From Bacteroidales bacterium (GTDB lineage: Bacteria > Bacteroidota > Bacteroidia > Bacteroidales > UBA932): DNA of 64,000 nt. Below are positions 60,058 through 64,000 of the stretch, in pieces. The position numbers were made by a program, and so were the translations under genes. The notes beneath the pieces were generated by a model, which worked only from the letters and a program-made list of their open reading frames with translations, was not told where the DNA came from and ran no database searches. The stretch spans positions 25,489 to 89,488 of the forward strand of contig JAGBSL010000019.1 of assembly GCA_017631875.1 (NCBI GenBank), read 5' to 3'. The number at the start of each line of letters is the position of its first letter. Position 1 is the stretch's first letter.

Positions 60058-61316
60058 TATAGTGTTTTATTAATTTTATCGTAATCCTTCTGGTAGTGGG
60101 TCCTGCTGATGATGAGCATGAGGACTCCACAGACGATCCACACCGCTCCAAGGACAGGGAATGTCGCCGAAAGGCTACCCATGCTGTCCTTCATGGCTCC
60201 CAGAATCACCGGCGCGAGGGCTCCCACTGCAAAACCTGTAGTGATCAATGCGCTCGAGCATGAGGCATGGAGTCTTGAAGGTGTCACATCATATAATACT
60301 GTGTAGATGTTTGCATCGAAGAATGCCCTGAAGAATCCCCATCCGGCAAAGCAGAGGTAGATACCCCAAAGGGCCATGTCCGCTCCTACGAAGAAGAGGA
60401 ATGCGGCACCGAGAATCAGACCGATTCCCTGGATCACCATACGCACCTTGCGGTCGCGAATTGCAATCTTGTCCGAAAGCGTTCCAGCCAGAAGAACACC
60501 GGCGAATGCAGCCAGATATGTCCAGAACATGGAGTTGAAGCCTGCAGCGGCCTGGGTCTGACCAAACTCCTCCTGAAGGAATGCAGGAACCCATGTCATG
60601 TATCCTGTGATGACGAAGATGAATCCGCTGAATCCGATTGTAAGCGCAAGAGCTGTCGGAGTTGTGAACACTGTCTTGAAGCCGTCGAAGATTCCAGGCT
60701 TCTCTACATCATTGCGAGGAGCGTCAGCGACGTGGCAATCTGTTTCCTTCTTGTCCTTAAGGCGAATAGCCATCACGATGCCCCAGACAATGCCGGCCGC
60801 ACCGAAGATGATGAACGAATACTGCCAGCCCAGCTTGTCAGCGATGTATCCGGCAAGCCATCCGGCGAGGATCACTCCCACATAATATGAAGTCTGATGT
60901 ATAGACATCGCGCGAGCTCTTGTATCGGTGTGATACTGTCCCAGAAGCGAATAGTTAGCTGGTCCGAAGAAAGCCTCACCGCCGCCTGTGGCAACGCTTC
61001 GCATGAGGATGAGCATCAGCACTCCGGTCGCGAGTCCTGTAAACATTGTTGCCACACTCCAGAAGAGGATGGCGATAGTCACTACCCACTTGCGGCTGAG
61101 ACGGTCTCCTGCGAGACCTCCGAGAGGCACCATGAACGCATAGCAAAGATTGAAGATGGTCGCAATCAGACCCACAGACGTGTCCGTAAGGTTGAGCGTA
61201 TCACGGATTGCAGGAAGAACCGTATTGAACACCTGACGGTCCGCCTGATTGAGCAGGTATGCCATCCAGAGGAGGGCAAGGACTTCCCATTTATAGTGCT
61301 TATGAGTACCTTTCAT
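60057..61316 (-). CDS. MFS sugar permease
   Basis: The 419-residue protein has the 12-helix MFS plan: MAYLLNQADRQVFNTVLPAI (helix 1), GDRLSRKWVV (loop 2-3 signature), and a central cytoplasmic loop around residue 185-215. It resembles sugar-phosphate or hexuronate permeases. The central loop contains an inserted repeat element (60706-60741, encoding CHVADAPRNDV). I start it at 61316, 27 bases after the inferred start of transcription; the ATG at 61352 falls in the promoter. It heads the operon that runs through the isomerase and ROK genes to susC/D. Confidence 0.9.
   Translation of the reverse strand: MKGTHKHYKWEVLALLWMAYLLNQADRQVFNTVLPAIRDTLNLTDTSVGLIATIFNLCYAFMVPLGGLAGDRLSRKWVVTIAILFWSVATMFTGLATGVLMLILMRSVATGGGEAFFGPANYSLLGQYHTDTRARAMSIHQTSYYVGVILAGWLAGYIADKLGWQYSFIIFGAAGIVWGIVMAIRLKDKKETDCHVADAPRNDVEKPGIFDGFKTVFTTPTALALTIGFSGFIFVITGYMTWVPAFLQEEFGQTQAAAGFNSMFWTYLAAFAGVLLAGTLSDKIAIRDRKVRMVIQGIGLILGAAFLFFVGADMALWGIYLCFAGWGFFRAFFDANIYTVLYDVTPSRLHASCSSALITTGFAVGALAPVILGAMKDSMGSLSATFPVLGAVWIVCGVLMLIISRTHYQKDYDKINKTL
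60706..60741 (-). repeat. Palindromic-repeat variant inside the MFS gene
   Basis: The minus strand reads GATTGCCACGTCGCT then CGCTCCTCGCAATGA, matching the right arm of the intergenic repeat at 47226-47264 apart from a one-base indel and a few changes. It is translated in frame in the loop between helices 6 and 7. Confidence 0.8.
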
Positions 61317-61349
61317 AGTGGTTTTGATTATGTGTGGTGTAGTGTGGTG

Positions 61350-61357
61350 CAAAGATA
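61350..61357 (-). promoter_or_regulatory. Promoter of the sugar operon (MFS)
   Basis: TATCTTTG followed by CACC on the minus strand, about 34 bases before the MFS ATG at 61316. A TTTTC at the -33 position is a weak match. Confidence 0.6.
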
Positions 61358-61390
61358 TGCAAAATATTTGAAAACCATAAAGTTTTTACA

Positions 61391-64000
61391 CTATTTCGTA
61401 CAGCTGTTGACCAAATAAATTATCGAGCGGTAAGGAATGCCGGAGTTTGTCTGAAGACCTATCTCGCAGGTGCGGCTGTTGGAGTAACCTACCTCTATGC
61501 CTGCAGCCTCTATCTGGGAGCGTAACTTGCGGAGCGCATAAGCGTTGAGTTCCGGATGGGTCATGCCCTTGTCACCGGCGAAGCCGCAGCACCCTACTCC
61601 CTCGGGAACAAGCACCCGTGAGGAACATAGGCATGCCAGATCGTAAACGATCCTGTCGATCTTCATGATCCTGGTAGAGCAGGTCAGATGCAGCGCTACA
61701 GGTGTATCGGTCCTATCGAATACGAGTCTGTCCTTCAGGAATTTCCACACAAACTCAGCTGACTCATAAAGGTCGACCCGGGTCATCTTCTGCTTCATCC
61801 TGTGCAGACATGGACTCTGGTCACACACGACCGGATACTTTCCATGCTCCGAGGCCTCCCAGAGGGCATCCTCCAGCTCCCGCACCTTCTTATCCGCAAT
61901 ATCAGGAAGTCCCTTGCTCTCCCATATCGTACCGCAGCACAGATGGTCCATCCTCTTTGGGAATATTACCTCATAGCCAGCCTTGCCAAGCAGCTCTTTC
62001 ATCTCCTCCGCCAAAGGACGCATTCCTTTAGACGCATTGTCCGTTCCCATGGTCTGGTTCAGACAGCTCGGGAAATAAACCACCTTCAGAGTCTTATCTT
62101 CTTCGGCAGGAGCGTTCCTTGACAAGTCGGCTGCATTGTAAGCCTTAGGAAAAGCAGGTGTCCACAGAGGAAGCCCCACGGCATGAAGTCCCTTGCCGAC
62201 AGCTCCCATGGTCTTGCTTCCAAGGACCGCATGTCCGAAATCCGCCATATGCAGGACTCCCCTCAGGCCTGTCTTCACAGCGTGGAAATTGTCCGCGGCA
62301 AATCTTCCGACACCTTGTCCCATCCGACCCATATTCACCCTTCGGATCTCATGGGTAAGGTCCGCCACATTGATTCCCATAGGGCAGGACATCGAACACA
62401 GGCCGTCTCCGGCACATGTCTGTTCACCATAATATGAGTACTGCCTGCGCAACTCCTTAAGCAGCTTCTCGTCAGAACCCGACCTTTCCAGCGCCTCCAT
62501 ATGTCTCTGCAGAGCGATGCGCGTGCGGGACGATAGCGTGAATCCGCACGAAACGCAGTTTACCTCGCAGAATCCGCATTCGATGCACTTGTTCAGCTTA
62601 TCGTATGCCTTCCTCGCATGCTCAGGAGCATCTTTGCGCGGTGCAAGGAGAGGCAGGTCCTTGAAATTTTTGAAACAGCAATCCGGATCATCATTGAATA
62701 TGACTCCTGGATTCAAGATGCCTGACGGATCGAATATGTCCTTTATCCGCTTCATAACCTCGAAGGCCTTCGTTCCCCACTCATATTCCACGTAAGGTGC
62801 CATGTTGCGTCCGGTTCCATGCTCGGCCTTGAGGGAACCGTCATATTTCCTGACCACCAGATCCCCCACCTCATTGATCATGTCCTTGTACCTCTGGACC
62901 TCATGATCCGAGTCGAAGGACTGGTTGATGATGAAATGAAAATTTCCTTCCAATGCATGTCCGTATATGCATGAGTCGTCGTACCCATGTCTTTCAAGCA
63001 GATCCGACAAGTCGGTTACGGCTTCTGCAAGGTCCTCCACATGGAAGGCCACATCCTCTATAAGGCATGTCGTTCCTGGGCGTCTCATGCCCCCGACTGT
63101 CGGGAATATGCCCGAACGGATGGCCCAGAAGCGGGCCGACTCATCAGGATCGGTCGTGAATGATACGGAGCCGTATGTGTCGAATTTCTTCAGAATCTGC
63201 GTTATCTCACTTACATTCTCCGCCAGTTCATGCTGGGACTGAGCCTCTGTGCGGACAAGCACCGCCGTGAGTCCTTCCTTATCTCCCGCATTTACCGATG
63301 CAAGCGAACGCTTGTCCAGCATCTCGGCGGCAGACACCTTGAGAGGACGCATGGCTATGACCGCCCTTGCCGCCTCTGCCATATCATTGAAGTACACCAT
63401 CGCATCGGCCTGAAGAGGGGCCGACTCAAGGGTCTTCATGGTCACCTCGCTCATGAATGCAAGCGTGCCTTCCGAACCCACCATAAGATGGAGGATGATG
63501 TCGAAAGGATCGGTATATGTAACAAGAGGAAGCAGGTTCAGGCCAGTGACATTCTTTATGGAGTATTTATGTCTGATGCGCTCAACCAGCTCCTCGTCAG
63601 CCATGACATCGTCCCTGAGGGCCTTTATTGCCAATATCATTTCGGGATGCGAATCCATGAAAGCCTCCCTGCTTCGGGGATCAGCCGTATCAAGCAGAGT
63701 TCCGTCAGCGAAGATGATCCTTCCGGAAAGAAGCATCCTGTCGCTGTTGGCCCAGGTTCCGCAGCTCATTCCTGAAGCGTTGTTCATCACAATGCCACCC
63801 ACCATGCAGCTTTTTATGGACGCCGGGTCCGGACCGAATTTCCTGCCGTACGGCTTCAGGAAGTCATTGACCTTCGAACCCACGACACCCGGCTGCAGGA
63901 CGACGGTCAAGCCTTCGTCCGGCGTATGCATCCCCTCCCAGTTCTTGCCAGCCACCAGCAGCACCGAGTCGCTTACAGACTGTCCTGACAGACTGGTACC
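61391..64000 (-). CDS. FAD- and Fe-S-containing D-lactate-dehydrogenase-type oxidoreductase (partial)
   Basis: The gene runs off the right edge; the visible 869 residues begin GTSLSGQSVSDSVLLVAG, inside the FAD-binding domain. Then come the FAD-domain part (GPDPASIKSCMVGGIVMNNA; GSEGTLAFMSEVTM), the oxidase C-terminal domain (HALEGNFHFIINQSF), two 4Fe-4S motifs (CIECGFCEVNC; CAGDGLCSMSCP) and two CCG motifs (HLCCGT; GVGCCGFAGDKG). This is the fused type of D-lactate or D-2-hydroxyacid dehydrogenase, a membrane-associated enzyme passing electrons to quinones. The frame remains open across the edge; only about 60-100 residues of N-terminus are missing. Confidence 0.93.
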   Translation of the reverse strand, partial: GTSLSGQSVSDSVLLVAGKNWEGMHTPDEGLTVVLQPGVVGSKVNDFLKPYGRKFGPDPASIKSCMVGGIVMNNASGMSCGTWANSDRMLLSGRIIFADGTLLDTADPRSREAFMDSHPEMILAIKALRDDVMADEELVERIRHKYSIKNVTGLNLLPLVTYTDPFDIILHLMVGSEGTLAFMSEVTMKTLESAPLQADAMVYFNDMAEAARAVIAMRPLKVSAAEMLDKRSLASVNAGDKEGLTAVLVRTEAQSQHELAENVSEITQILKKFDTYGSVSFTTDPDESARFWAIRSGIFPTVGGMRRPGTTCLIEDVAFHVEDLAEAVTDLSDLLERHGYDDSCIYGHALEGNFHFIINQSFDSDHEVQRYKDMINEVGDLVVRKYDGSLKAEHGTGRNMAPYVEYEWGTKAFEVMKRIKDIFDPSGILNPGVIFNDDPDCCFKNFKDLPLLAPRKDAPEHARKAYDKLNKCIECGFCEVNCVSCGFTLSSRTRIALQRHMEALERSGSDEKLLKELRRQYSYYGEQTCAGDGLCSMSCPMGINVADLTHEIRRVNMGRMGQGVGRFAADNFHAVKTGLRGVLHMADFGHAVLGSKTMGAVGKGLHAVGLPLWTPAFPKAYNAADLSRNAPAEEDKTLKVVYFPSCLNQTMGTDNASKGMRPLAEEMKELLGKAGYEVIFPKRMDHLCCGTIWESKGLPDIADKKVRELEDALWEASEHGKYPVVCDQSPCLHRMKQKMTRVDLYESAEFVWKFLKDRLVFDRTDTPVALHLTCSTRIMKIDRIVYDLACLCSSRVLVPEGVGCCGFAGDKGMTHPELNAYALRKLRSQIEAAGIEVGYSNSRTCEIGLQTNSGIPYRSIIYLVNSCTK

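Noticed and set aside
1..64000. CRISPR array
   Set aside because: No regularly spaced direct repeats and no cas genes were seen.

Overview
The window is a chromosomal segment of a member of the Bacteroidota, almost certainly order Bacteroidales. Several things point there: a SusC/SusD pair, a fused SecDF, LptE-family and DUF1735 lipoproteins, a DUF4855 protein, many MKR/MKK-type lipoproteins, and repeated promoters of the Bacteroidetes type (TAnnTTTG box, sometimes with a TTTG-like box about 19 bases upstream). I cannot name the genus from sequence alone.

Layout. (1) 1-8.2 kb is mainly core: a ClpB-type ATPase that starts directly at the first AAA domain, then secG, a TPR-like protein, lptE and a sigma-54 activator (all minus). 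On the plus strand follow a strongly codon-biased TPR/OmpA-like lipoprotein, rmuC and ybaK. An AraC regulator and a PHP phosphoesterase come next. (2) 9.2-27.8 kb is an accessory island. It holds a eukaryotic-type membrane Ser/Thr kinase divergent from an unrecognised gene, a structured leader or RNA, and four small paralogous proteins each made of two copies of an unrecognised beta-alpha-beta module (one with a histone-H1-like tail). It also holds pyroglutamyl peptidase, a KAP-type P-loop NTPase, a beta-barrel protein, three paralogous voltage-sensor ion channels with a non-canonical pore loop and a shared unknown cytosolic domain, and a short metallopeptidase. Two unknown lipoproteins and an ECF sigma/anti-sigma/DUF2807 cluster complete it. 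(3) 27.9-30 kb carries a small RNA candidate, tRNA-Ser(GCT), and a REP-associated transposase flanked by its likely REP palindromes. (4) 30-40.8 kb is core again: floA, nfeD-like, a PD40/SPOR protein, secDF, a small lipoprotein and dnaE. (5) 40.8-61.3 kb is a polysaccharide utilisation locus on the minus strand: MFS permease, arabinose/fucose-type isomerase, mannose-6-phosphate-isomerase-like protein, ROK kinase, SusC, SusD, DUF1735 protein, DUF4855 protein, GH127-type enzyme, mutarotase-like protein, GH3 and an EEP nuclease-family protein. (6) The window ends inside a FAD/Fe-S D-lactate-dehydrogenase-type gene.

How the genes may work together. The sugar locus reads coherently: outer-membrane capture (SusCD and surface lipoproteins), periplasmic cleavage (GH127, GH3), inner-membrane import (MFS), then isomerisation and phosphorylation. 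The island at 9.7-27.8 kb is the best candidate for an undescribed system. Its gene set (kinase, tandem-module small proteins, KAP NTPase, channels with a soluble sensor-like domain, peptidases, dedicated sigma factor) suggests an envelope-linked signalling, stress or defence module, but that function is inference only.
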